A DNA stretch of 64,000 nucleotides, taken from the NCBI GenBank assembly GCA_008933995.1, contig WARS01000065.1, positions 2,298,612-2,362,611 on the forward strand, read 5' to 3'. Shown here piece after piece: positions 12,265 to 22,939 of the stretch. Numbering within the stretch: the stretch's first letter is position 1; each line of letters opens with the position of its first letter. The position numbers and the translations under genes are program-made. This DNA comes from Datnioides undecimradiatus. Its lineage: Eukaryota; Chordata; Actinopteri; Lobotiformes; Datnioididae. The notes beneath the pieces are model-generated. The model saw nothing but the letters and a program-made list of their open reading frames with translations. It made no database searches and was not told the DNA's origin.

Positions 12265-12860
12265 AGCTGATGTGATTACTCAAGGGCCTGATCAACAGAA
12301 AATTAGTCAACAGTTTTGATAAAAGACTAATTATTTCAGTAATTTTTATTTAGCACATGAACAAAATATTTAATGCGTTGGTCTGGGTTGTATTGGATAT
12401 CTTGGACTTTTTAGCTGCTGGTCAAACAAAACAAGAACGTGTTCAGACAGACAAGAATTTAAAGACGTGACTCTGGGCTCAAGGAAAGCGTGATTGGTGT
12501 GAGTGGGTGGGTGGTGGTTGGTGGTAAATAGCTCAGTGTTTTCTTGGATCCATGTTCTTCATATGATTTTCTGTTTCTCTGTTGTGTGAGTTTACTGCTA
12601 TTTCTGCCTATACATATGGCATCTGTTGCATATCCTAGACTTCTTTGTCTTCCCTTGCCCAAATCAAGAGGATGAGGATGTAATGTATCATATGCTCTAC
12701 AGATTGGAAAGTGCTCTGAGGTCAATTTGATTGTATGCTATATAAAGGAAATTTACTTAATTTAACAAGATTTCATTATTTAATGACATGTTATAGACTG
12801 TATGGACTGACTAATCTCAAAAATTATGGACCGACTAATTGCAGAAATAATCAAGAGAGA
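12265..12860. repeat. Degenerate teleost interspersed repeat (AATTAGTCAACA family), apparently split
   Basis: The 12,265-12,490 part carries hallmarks of a common fish repeat: TGATCAACAGAAAATTAGTC, TTTTGATAAAAGACTAATTA, then a GGTTGTATTGGATATCTTGG arm and CAAACAAAACAAGA. Similar end sequence (GACCGACTAATTGCAGAAAT) reappears at 12,825-12,855, so about 280 bases may have been inserted in the copy. A related inverted copy lies at 58,551-58,795. Family recognition is from memory. Confidence 0.5.
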
Positions 12861-12869
12861 GACATTATT

Positions 12870-15800
12870 TTTAATCCTGATGGAAAGTTTTCTTTCAAAG
12901 CGTTTTTAAATTGTTTCAAAAGGGTAACACATGTGAATTTGTGATTCTGCATCCTAATTGACTTCTTCCCGGTCAGGTTCACAGGAGTTGGAATGCATCC
13001 CAGCATGCACTGAGTGAAAGGCACAGAAATAGACAGTTTGCTAGTCTATGGCAGTCTATTGCCTACACTACATTGTCATCTAATAAAGCTCTGATTGTTC
13101 GGAGTGCCTGAAGAAAACCTGTGTCCACAGAACAAGAAAAATACACGATACAACAAATGCTAACACATTGTAATGCAATAGTGTGCGTAACACTGAGAAA
13201 TGAAATACAGGAACTGTTCATATCAAAGGTGAAACTACAAAAAGTTGCATCACTTAGGGTTGAGTGACAGCTTCTCATCCTGCTTTCATCGTGCATGATA
13301 ACAATAATAACTGCAATTGTTAACAACACTGTTGGGAAATCCATATTAAGGGGTAGCGCTGTATGAAATTCGGGAAACAATAGCATGATAATCAGCACAC
13401 AGTTAAACATCTTCTCCAACAATCTGAGCCATTATTAAAAAAGCGAACAAATCAATCATTACTGAGTGTGGCACTCCTGCTTTCATTAGAAAATCATATA
13501 GATTAAATGTTAATCATAGCTAACTCTATACCAGTGGGCTTCTGCCAAGATGACAGATGGACCATTAATGAGAATAACGAGGGGATCTTAGTCTATACAC
13601 GGATATGGAGATTCAACAACAAGCATAACACCACACTTGGCTTCCAAAAAACTGTTATTTAGACAGAAATAGACAAAGATAATCAGTATGCACATGCAGA
13701 ATAGCTTCTTTCCTGAAGTCAAAGAGTATGTGTTAAAAATGTGTGAGATCACTTCAACATGGATGCAGACGTGTTTTAAGATGTTTTCAGAGTGGGCGCT
13801 GCCACAGGAGACTGAGGGAAATTGGTGGTAACACCTGTCACACGCATTCAGCATCAGATATTAGAATCCGTCTCTTTTACTGGTCTGTGAACGATGAATA
13901 ATTACTCTTGTTTAAAAATCTGCCTATTAGCACTAACCAGGTTATATTGGACATCTGTCTCAGAAAAGCTGGCTGATATAATTGGCTGCCATCATATTGC
14001 GCTTCACTCTATAGCAAAGCACACTGGCATGACAGGCGTTGAGAAGCGTCGCTGCAGTTCACTCTAGCTTCATGACGTAGCTCCCGCATGTCAGTTTCAC
14101 AAGCGAGTCGAACGAAATTGCACGAGATGAAAGTTGCGGCGAAAACAGAACACATATGTCCATGTGTGGCGCTCAGTGGCATGTTATTGGCACGGTGTTT
14201 TCATCAGGTCTGATAACATATGTTTAGAACTCAGGAGGCTTTGGGCAGGAGGGAATAGCGCGGCGTTTGAAGTCAACTGCCGCATTAAGCAGAGAAGCGG
14301 CACAGTTGTGTGGAGATGCTCTCTTGTTCAAAGGGATGGAAGGAACCGCTCCGGGGAGCGTCCAACATCAAGAGCTGACCCCGGCACTGTTTCCCGCTAC
14401 CTTCTGCCATGCGTCCCGCCGCCGTATGCTGTGATTCCCAAAGACCGGCAGGCCTGTGCCATCTGGCCTCACTTCGGATTCCCCGGACACATATTGGGAA
14501 TCCAAACTATGCCACCTCCCCGTCTCTCCCTTCCCTCTGCGCTCTCTCCCTCTGGGCCGTCTCTGCGCCTCCACTTCATCCCTGCTTGAGTGTTGGCTCA
14601 AGTGGAAGGGGTCTGCTCTCCAAGTGATCCCAGTTGCCCTTTTCCTCTTTAATCCCCTTGTGATGGGATCCAGTAGGAGCCCTTTAAATTCAGAGGGAAA
14701 CGGTCGATAGTTTTTAAGATGAAGGAAAATCCCCAGAGGGTTTTCCACCTAGCATAGTCTGTCTCTGTCGCAGGGTGCTCGGTTCGTTACATGACCTTCA
14801 GTTTGTGTGTTTTTTAAACTGCTGCTCTTTGAACAAACACCTCAGCCAAGAAGCCAAGATCCAAACAATCACCACCTCTTGTAGCTCTTGTGTTTTGTGG
14901 TACAAATCTTCACCAACCCTCCAGTTTTTGAGGGCTACAAAGACACACAAAGGAAGAAGAGGCTCCAGGAAGAGAGCAGAAGAGGGCTGTACAGTATGTT
15001 CTGTAGCACTGCCACAGATTTCACACTCTTTTTGTGTGTCTCTTTCTCTTCCTCTCCTCTGGGCGTCGCCTCAGTGGGGAATTCGATTCCCTAATAACTG
15101 GGGAATCAAAGTTGGACAGCACCACTGCTGAGAATCATAAAGGAAGCAGTGGAGTGGCTGGCCATTCATTCATCCAGGCCCATTACAACGTATACCAGAT
15201 GGACACTGCACGTCACCGGGTGACATCTCAAGACAGCCGCGGCCGCCTGCCTGCCCGGCTTGGAAAAGATGAAAGTTATGAGGGAGACGGGAGGCAGGTT
15301 GCGTCAAACAGGGACAGATCTGATCAACAACTGCACCGAGATGAAATCAAAGTGGTTGAAGCATGTGGCGTGAGGCATCTGGTATTCTAGCAAACAGAAG
15401 CTAGCATAGCTGCCAGCGCTTTCGGGGAGAGTTGTCTCCCCCGCTCAGCGGCCTCGAGCCAGTGGAAATGCTCCTGGCTTGCGTTTTAAATCCACAAGAG
15501 GTGTATTATTTGGCTGCGCCGTCGTAAGACTTTCATTTTGGAGAGTGAAGGGATTTTAGCAGGTAGTGGAGACACGAGACATGTGATAAAGGTTCCTGGG
15601 CTAGAGTCAAACCAGGAATTCATGTTTACATGGTACACACATTTTAGGCCACCAAGCTGCCAGGACACCCCCTGTGCTAGGTTCCTAACACAACAAGTCT
15701 AAACAGTAGCTTATTTGCTCAAAGTAAATCAATAGCAAAGGTGACATTAGGAATTTGTGCTTGCTGGAAAGACGCCAGTACATCTGCTCAAATCCTAGGC

Positions 15801-17330
15801 CACTTTTTCTTATCTGCAGCGGGAGCCAAGATCTGATAACAGGTTTTTAAAATGGTCTTGTGGTCTGTTTTACATCAGCAAATATTGTTTTTCATACGAC
15901 ATACTGGATTCTTCCTAAAAAGCTGATTACAGTATCACAGCAAGTTAATACGGAGGTGATGTAATGTGTGTTTACGTGCTGTGTAACAACATTATGTATG
16001 GTGTATCGTGTACATCTGTACGTCAAGTGAAAAAAGAACCTGTCAAGCCCTCTTGGCATTGATTTTACATTTCATACTACTTCCTGCATAGAGCACTGTG
16101 AGCATCTGATCCCCTAATCTCAGAATGCCAGCTTTCACTCAATGTCATCTGCCAATGAGCTGCAACCAGGCGCCCATCCTGCCTCTGGCACCAGAACTGC
16201 ACCCATCCAGCTTGTGTGCGCTAATACCCACCGTTGCTAGGCTACAACGAGAGGAATCAAATTTAGGTGGCTTCCACAGCTGCGCTGTACTGTTGTGCAC
16301 CGAGGGATATACATGGCAGCGTTCCCAGTATGCACCTGGATGGAATGAAACAGGAAGAAGTGGAGAAGTCTAATCTACTAGGTACAGTAGTGGCTGTCTG
16401 CTCTGCGTTCGTCCAGAAAGTATGTCCGGAAACAAGAGGAAATCACATTTCACATTATGGATTTTCAGTTTCATTTTTTTTAAAGAAGTCTTGTAGTAAT
16501 GACCAGGTCAATGGGTGTTATGTGTTTTGCTGACAGCAGGAAGGTCAGCAGGGTGAGCGTAAGTTCTGGTTTGGGAAAAGTGGGATTTTATCTGGAAACG
16601 GTTAGCTTCTGGTCTTATTGCAAGCACTTTCTAAAATGGTGCCATGAGGTGTTTAACTGAGCCATGTAATAAACAGAAACATATGTGTTTGAGCAAAAGC
16701 TGGAGGAATCTTGTGATAACAAATCTAAAACAGTCTAGTTTTCTTTATGGAGCCACAACGCCGCTACTTTTCAGCTTTCACTTATCGTACTTTACAAACA
16801 CAATGATCTCGTCCTCTTTTAATCAGTTCATTGCATCACTGAACATTCTTTGCTCAGATCTGTGAAACGACAGAGTTTTGAACAATTGGCTGCAAACAGC
16901 CTCTCCGAGATGCCAAAAATCATAAAGGGCTTCTCCACAGCTGACTTCCTGCATCTTAGTTTCAATGTAATCAGTGGGTCGCGCTGCTCACACATTGTTC
17001 ATTCACAGAGTTCACACAACTGTAACAACATCGTAACAATCGTGTTTCGAAGGAGTTGTGTGCCAAGCGCTGAACTGTTAGATCATAGAAAACATGCCAG
17101 GCTGACATTAACAACACACTTATGAAAAAGTCATTAGAAAGAAGGCCCCTGGGGGTGGAAAAGGGTTAAATCTCACAGGACCCCTAAAAGTATTAAACCT
17201 GAAAAAGTCTTAATATTCCATTAACAAGATAAGATACACCAATTAGACATTATGATCTCCAAAACTCCCATGATGCTCAGAAACTTTTACAGTACTTAAA
17301 GGAACAAATTTGCACTCTCACAAGTCACCA
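12870..17330. other. Intergenic, no gene seen
   Basis: No supported exon. The longest frames (14,134-14,589 on + and 14,368-14,748 on -) overlap each other on opposite strands, lack splice context and lack recognisable domains, so they are treated as chance. The 14,240-14,600 stretch is locally GC-rich. Confidence 0.5.
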
Positions 17331-17335
17331 CCCCC

Positions 17336-17620
17336 ACCCAGGAGATAGTCTGACACTTGGTTTGTGTCGATCAATACGACAAGATATAAAGTGTTAATTA
17401 GTGAGCTTCAGAGGTGTTTGTAGGCAAAATTTAGCTATGTTTAGACAGAGCCAGGCTAGCTGCTTCCCTGTTTACAGACTTTATGCTAAGCTAAGCTAAC
17501 CGGCTGCAGAACGTGGCTTCAAATTTAGCTTATATGCATGAATGGTGTTAACTTACTTATCTAATTTTCAACTCAAAGGCAAATAAGAACATTTCTCCTA
17601 CTGTCGACTATTCAACAAAA
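17336..17620 (+). repeat. Teleost interspersed repeat, gctaagctaagctaac family, copy 1
   Basis: Contains the ordered blocks GGAGATAGTCTGACA, AAGATATAAAGTGTTAATTA, GTGAGCTTCAGAGGTG, ACAGAGCCAGGCTAGCTG, TTTATGCTAAGCTAAGCTAA and CGGCTGCAG. I recognise these as a non-autonomous repeat scattered through percomorph genomes. It is the best preserved of three copies in the window and shows no coding capacity. Confidence 0.75.
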
Positions 17621-18615
17621 TGGAATTCTTATTTAAAATTGCAAAAGGCCTCTAGATGTGAATCTATAACAAAATTCAATTTAATTGCCAAATTCAAATG
17701 TACTCTGTCTACAAACTTAAATCTAATTTCCCTTGATTTTTAGATTTTTTGTTTTTGTTTTTTTTTTTTTCAATAGCCAAAATCACTGAAGTTCCTCATT
17801 TGGCTCAGAGAAAGCACGGAAGCGAATGCAATCAGTGAGAGCCTACTCTGATATTTTCTTTTTACTCTGCCTTGGCATATATGGCCACGATTAGTAATCC
17901 TTTCACGTGTAACTTCAAAGCTAGACTTAACCAGTGGGTGGAGAGCAGCATTTATTTAACACAGGCTGTCAATGCACACTAATAAATGCACAAATACACT
18001 TTCATTTGAAAAAGGGCCAAGTTTCTGGACTTTGGGATCCACCCCCTCTTGGATAGATGTGCGCCTCCTCTGCTGCATTTTCATCACCCACAAGCTTTAA
18101 CTGACCAAAAAAATAAATAAAAAAAATTATCCTGGATCTGCATCGTGGTGCATTGTGGTATCAAACAATGGAACAATTATCTTCGCATTCATCTTCAAAG
18201 TGCGGCCGCAGCTAGAAGAAGCCGCATATTTGACCAGTATTTTGTAGGTTTATCCCAAAAGTGCAAAATAAATCCCTTCCCTCCTCTCGCTCCTCCTTGC
18301 CACTGTGAGCCAGAAACAGATGCTGGTGCCACCATGTTGCCAGCTCTCCCAATGGCAGCGAAGATGATAGGAGCTGCCAAAAAATTCAGTCTCCTTCAGT
18401 GGAGGAGGCTCAAGTGATGTTCAAGTGCATCCTCTGAAGGAAACGGCTATTCTCTCATATGTGAAAAAGTATCTGGAATGTGGACATATATGAAATAATA
18501 ATTTAACATTTTTGGCAGCATTATCAAACAAAGTGCTTCATTTGGGGGGAAAAACAAAACACACGTGATTCATTTCCTGTCCTGTGCCTCATCTTTTCCT
18601 TCATTTTTCCTCCAG

Positions 18616-18701
18616 GTAGAAGATGAGTTGTCGTGACCGAGAAGGAAGAAAGTATGAAATTATTTCAGACCTACGTGCGACCTTTCCTCTCATCCGTACT
18701 T
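18616..18701 (+). other. Orphan spliced-exon candidate (non-coding or 5' exon)
   Basis: An 86-nt segment lies between a long pyrimidine acceptor (TTCATTTTTCCTCCAG) and a strong GTAAGT donor. All three frames contain early stops, so it cannot be an internal coding exon. If joined to the acceptor before 19,400, an ATG at about 18,654 would open a 42-codon frame (starting MKLFQTYVRPF, ending ..LFLQFLF). The product is not recognised and a lncRNA is at least as likely. Confidence 0.25.
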
Positions 18702-18949
18702 GTAAGTAGGAGTGTATTTGTTCAGCATTTTTGAACCGAATCGGTGAAACAGGCAGGTGAAGGAGAGCTGGCAGAGAGAGGCAGTGGGCTGATTCCTGCT
18801 TCTTTTGAAATGTAAAAATACGATTTATATTATGAAATCAGATACTTAAAATGATCCGTGCAACTTTTTGGATACTTTAAAACCACAACTCATTCACCCT
18901 TACTAATGGCCAAAATCACTTATTTCCTTCCTACATTCACACAGACACT

Positions 18950-19140
18950 GCGTGGAAGTAGAAATACTCTTTAACACTAAGACATCTTTGCAAGGTCAGC
19001 AACAATGAAAGTAATTGAGTATATTTCCAATTTGGAAGTACATACTTTATACTGACACGTCACCACATTTTAGAGGAAAATGGACTTTTTACCCCACAAC
19101 ACTTGTTTAAATCCAGCAAAATAAAGTATAAAATGGCTAA
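18950..19140. repeat. Possible degenerate teleost repeat (GGAAGTACATACTTTATACT type)
   Basis: Blocks such as CACCACATTTTAGAGGAAAA and GGACTTTTTACCCCACAACA resemble a common fish repeat with 'ctccactacatttcagagg..actttttactccactacat'. Divergence is high, so the call is tentative. Confidence 0.35.
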
Positions 19141-19399
19141 ATCATCTTGTCTCATCTGTCACATTAAAATGTTTCTTATATGTTGATGCAGCTGTACTAT
19201 TATTCCAATATATATATTTTGTCAATACTTAATCTCTATACAGGTGAAATTGTTAACACAGGGCATTTACTTATTTAATATCTAAGTTTTATTTGTATCT
19301 TGTGATATAGATGCTGCCAATGACAAGAAAAGCTCTCAGAGCTTCGTCCACTCATGCTAAAGGCTTTTTCTAACAGCTTGTGACTTATTCACTCTACAG

Positions 19400-19482
19400 G
19401 TCGTCCAGGACGAGGCCCCGTCACCGCATCCTGTGGCCAACACGTCGGCACCTGAGTTGTTCCTGCAGTTTTTGTTTTAAAT
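19400..19482 (+). other. Possible 3' partner exon of the 18.6 kb orphan exon
   Basis: Starts after a TTCACTCTACAG acceptor. In the frame continued from the 18,616-18,701 candidate it reads V-V-Q-D-E-A-P-S-P-H-P and stops at a TAA near 19,480. AATAAG-type words follow, but there is no clear AATAAA. It is only worth keeping if transcript data exist. Confidence 0.2.
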
Positions 19483-20107
19483 GTGTTCCCTTTGAATAAG
19501 AATACATAATACTTATCTTATAATACTGCAGCTATTGTCTGTCAATAGCTCAGAACAGTGACTCCATTTTTTTCTCTGAATATAAAACAGAGAGAAAACC
19601 CTAACCACAGAAAGGCAGTCATCAAAATAATGAGCGCGCTGAGTGAAATTGCAGCTGTTTAAAATGACAGCTGACTTGCAGAAATGTCAAATTAATTCCT
19701 CATGTTGTACCACTGCCTGATCAAAAATATCTCTACTGGAAAAAAAATTATAACCTATATTTATAAGTAATAAAACTTATAAGTAATCGAGGAAGACATT
19801 TGATTCAGATTAGCAATAAAAATTCAGACTCGATGAAATCTGTGTTATGAGGATTAATATCATTATGAAAAAAGTTATTAAAATTTATGTACTTTGGAAA
19901 AACAATTATAAGCTACAGGCCATTTTCAAAATTAAGTACAGACACTCGAAGACTTAAATGTGAAAGTGAATCAAACTGGAGTGAATATTGTTTGAAGGAT
20001 GCAGACATATGTAACTGACACTGAATGCTCGTGAAGCACTTATGAAATCAAATAGCTATATATTGCCTGTGGGAACTGGCATATCTGAAGACCTACAAGC
20101 TTCTCTT

Positions 20108-20110
<3 letters not shown>

Positions 20111-20173
<63 letters not shown>
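20111..20173 (+). repeat. (CA)n microsatellite
   Basis: Uninterrupted CA dinucleotides for about 63 bases. Confidence 0.97.
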
Positions 20174-20176
<3 letters not shown>

Positions 20177-20219
20177 TGCACGCACTCTGTCTCACGCCCC
20201 ATGTGAACACTCATCTTTA

Positions 20220-20700
20220 ACGAGGGGAGAGCTGAAACCATGCGTGATTGTTTTAGAGAGGCTGCCCTAAAGGCACGTTATCGCTCAATGTGGGACTGCT
20301 TCTCCCAGTCATACGTCCCCTCTTGTTGATTGTGCAGCGTGGATCAGCAGCAACAAAGGCATCATTAGTGGGGCTTTGGTCCCCACCAGGCTTGGGCTAA
20401 TTATGAATGGGGGGCCCGGTAATAATTCAAGGGCCCATCGGTGCAGCTTGAAACTGAAGAGAGAACTTCACAGATTCAGTGCTGGCGTACTCGGCCCATC
20501 TGCCTCCATTTCCCAGCCACCTGCCTGAAGATCTGACCCACGTCAGCCACGAGGATGGAGCACCATTACACACAAGAGAGAGGCAGAGGAAACATATGGG
20601 ATTTATACATTGCTTTACCGAATGATTTGCAGTGGTCATTAAAAGCTTTGGACAATTACCTGGTTAGAGCACGACGGCCTGCCTGGTAAATTGTTAAGCA
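20220..20700. promoter_or_regulatory. Candidate conserved non-coding element cluster
   Basis: About 480 bases of balanced composition with dense factor-like words: SOX-like AACAAAGG, homeodomain GGGCTAATTATGAATG, GGGCCCGGTAATAATTC and TTTGCATTAATTTGAGG. It has no repeat or credible coding frame. It looks like a developmental enhancer of the nfib domain. The call is by appearance only. Confidence 0.3.
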
Positions 20701-21006
20701 ATTGTTACGTTTGCATTAATTTGAGGATCTAGTGTAGAATCATCGCCTCTATCTCAGATGCTGGAGGCAGCAAAATGGTATCCACCCACAAACATACCCA
20801 TGTGCAATAAATAGTGAATAGTAAATTTAGGGGAAGCATGGAAGGACAGGATAGTTCATTTTCTGTATAAATCTGTTTCTCTATTGTGGAAAAAAGCTCA
20901 AATTAAGATTTGAAATAATCTATTCAATAGTGCACTTGAGGTTTTGTGATCACTACAGTGATTGTGTAATTGTTATGGATTCATGGGGACGTGATCATGG
21001 TTTCCA

Positions 21007-21021
21007 CCAGAAGAGGGCAGT
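21007..21021 (+). promoter_or_regulatory. CTCF-like site, + orientation
   Basis: CCAGAAGAGGGCAGT matches the CTCF core CCASYAGRKGGCRST at all positions except the fifth. It lies in the desert between bank1 and nfib and points toward the minus-orientation CTCF-like motifs at 32.3 and 32.5 kb. Confidence 0.45.
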
Positions 21022-21559
21022 ATCCATTTTCTTAATCACATCTCAAGTGATTTCCCCCTTGGCCAGAGCAAGCACAAACATTGCTCCAATTCCAAACCAC
21101 ACAAAAGAGGGAATTTGAAAGTAAACAAATGAGCCCGATGGGATGATCAGCATTCTCAGATTCGCAGCATAAACTCTTTTCCCATGGAGCTGGCTCATAA
21201 TTTCAACACAGGCCTCGGATTTATCTCTCAGCGCTTGATTCATTTGGTGACGAGGCTCTGATTTATATCGGCTCTCAGATTTGACATCTTTCTTTTGAGA
21301 AAAAAAAAAAATCCAACGAGGAGACAGGAAGAGATTAAAACGCAACTTACACTAGGTAGCAGCTGCTGAGCCGCTACCATTATTTATAGATGCTGAGAGT
21401 GTATATTGTATCATTTAACATCACTGATACCGTAGTAAGTTCAACTAATCTGAAATGTGAGCCATTTGGACAAACTGAAGCCATAAAGTATTCATGAAAT
21501 CATGAGGTGTAGCATAAAGTGGGGTGGCTGGAATGCAAATCAGGGGTATGGCTTTCCTT

Positions 21560-21960
21560 CCAGATGCTGATGAATAACATGGTCAAGCAGAAGCATGTTG
21601 AGCGACTCTGCATCATGCTGAGATGAGACCCGATAAAACTCAGAATGCGATTCCTGTAAATTTCACATCTTTCGTATTAAACGGGGGTGGCGTGGAGTCG
21701 ACAGTGATCAGAGTTTTAATGGGAAGCTCTGTCTTCACTATATTCTCTAAATCAAATGTGAGTATGTTAAGTATTACCGGTCTGTCCAGGTCATCCATTA
21801 ATATGCAAACTCTAATTTGGGCCTCCACGTACAGAAGTGCTTCTGAATGGAGCAGCTAATTTGAAAATAATCTGGAGTGGCACACAGCTTTTGTCGGCGA
21901 TGACATCACCCTGTGGATTATTCACGCAGCTTGCAAAGAAGGTTTCCCAGCGATGGGTCC
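21560..21960. promoter_or_regulatory. Candidate conserved non-coding element
   Basis: Repeat-free block with GCTGATGAATAACATGG, CCATTAATATGCAAAC, TCTAATTTG and GATGACATCACC (ATF/CREB-like). No credible open frame. Enhancer-like by composition; not verified. Confidence 0.25.
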
Positions 21961-22880
21961 ACCACTAGTCATGAGTGCTGCCTTGGGGCAATGAGTCCTT
22001 TGTTTTCTTTTTCCACTTAAAAAAATAATCTTACACTGAACCACATGCTCAAATACAACATTTTAAAGGAATCACTGACAAAAAACAAAATGTACAAATC
22101 CAAGACCTGAACAGACTCTGGAGGGATGTCATATTTTTGTGCTACTCTCTGCCTCGAAGGGAACGGTCATATTTGCGGCTTATAATGCAGAGCTGCGGTG
22201 AGGCTTTGCCCTCCCTCTCAGTTCCAGAAGCAGTGAGGGACTGATTGTGAAGAAAAAGGGAGCTGAACACTGAGTCGCAAAAAAACACAGGGCTGGTTTT
22301 GATCTGGATTCAATGGCCTGGAATAACTGGCCCCCGAAGAGCTCTTGTGTCAAATGGTATCTGTGACAGGGAACAGAGAAGGGGGATAAACATGCTGCAT
22401 TTAACATGTGGACACAACACCTCCCCCTCACACCATCTGGAGCAAAACAACCTCATCTTCAACTACTAAAAAAAGATCTTGTTTTGGTTGCATATCATAA
22501 ACTTTAACTAGTCATCGATTCTCATGCAACAACTTGCTCTGAATAAGCTCAATCGCTGCAAATAAAATAAGCTACTGCGCAAGAATCAAAATGCTCTCTT
22601 TTAGACAACAGGCAGGCCAATGTGCTAGCACTGAAGACGCATTGACAAGTTGGCTGACTCCACTCTCCCTTTGAATCGTCCTCTGCTTTGTAATGTGAGG
22701 GTGTTTGGAGGCAGGTCAAAAGGCCCTTTCAACCCAAGTCCTCACCTACTTCCTAATGAATTCCCAGGGTCCATCAACCTGCAGGCGCTCCCATACAAGC
22801 TAACCAATGATTACACCTTGAGGGGGAGAGGGGGCGTGTGGTGGAGGAGGAGGAGAGGCTGGTGAGATAGAGCATCCCCA

Positions 22881-22932
22881 GTACACACACAAACACACTT
22901 ACACACACACACACAAAAACCTCACACACACA
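22881..22932 (+). repeat. CA-rich interrupted microsatellite
   Basis: ACACACAAACACAC-type tract with interruptions. Confidence 0.8.
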
Positions 22933-22939
22933 TCCTCCA

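Noticed and set aside
14134-14748. Overlapping 151- and 126-codon frames on opposite strands
   Set aside because: No domain, no splice context and mutual overlap in GC-rich sequence; consistent with chance.
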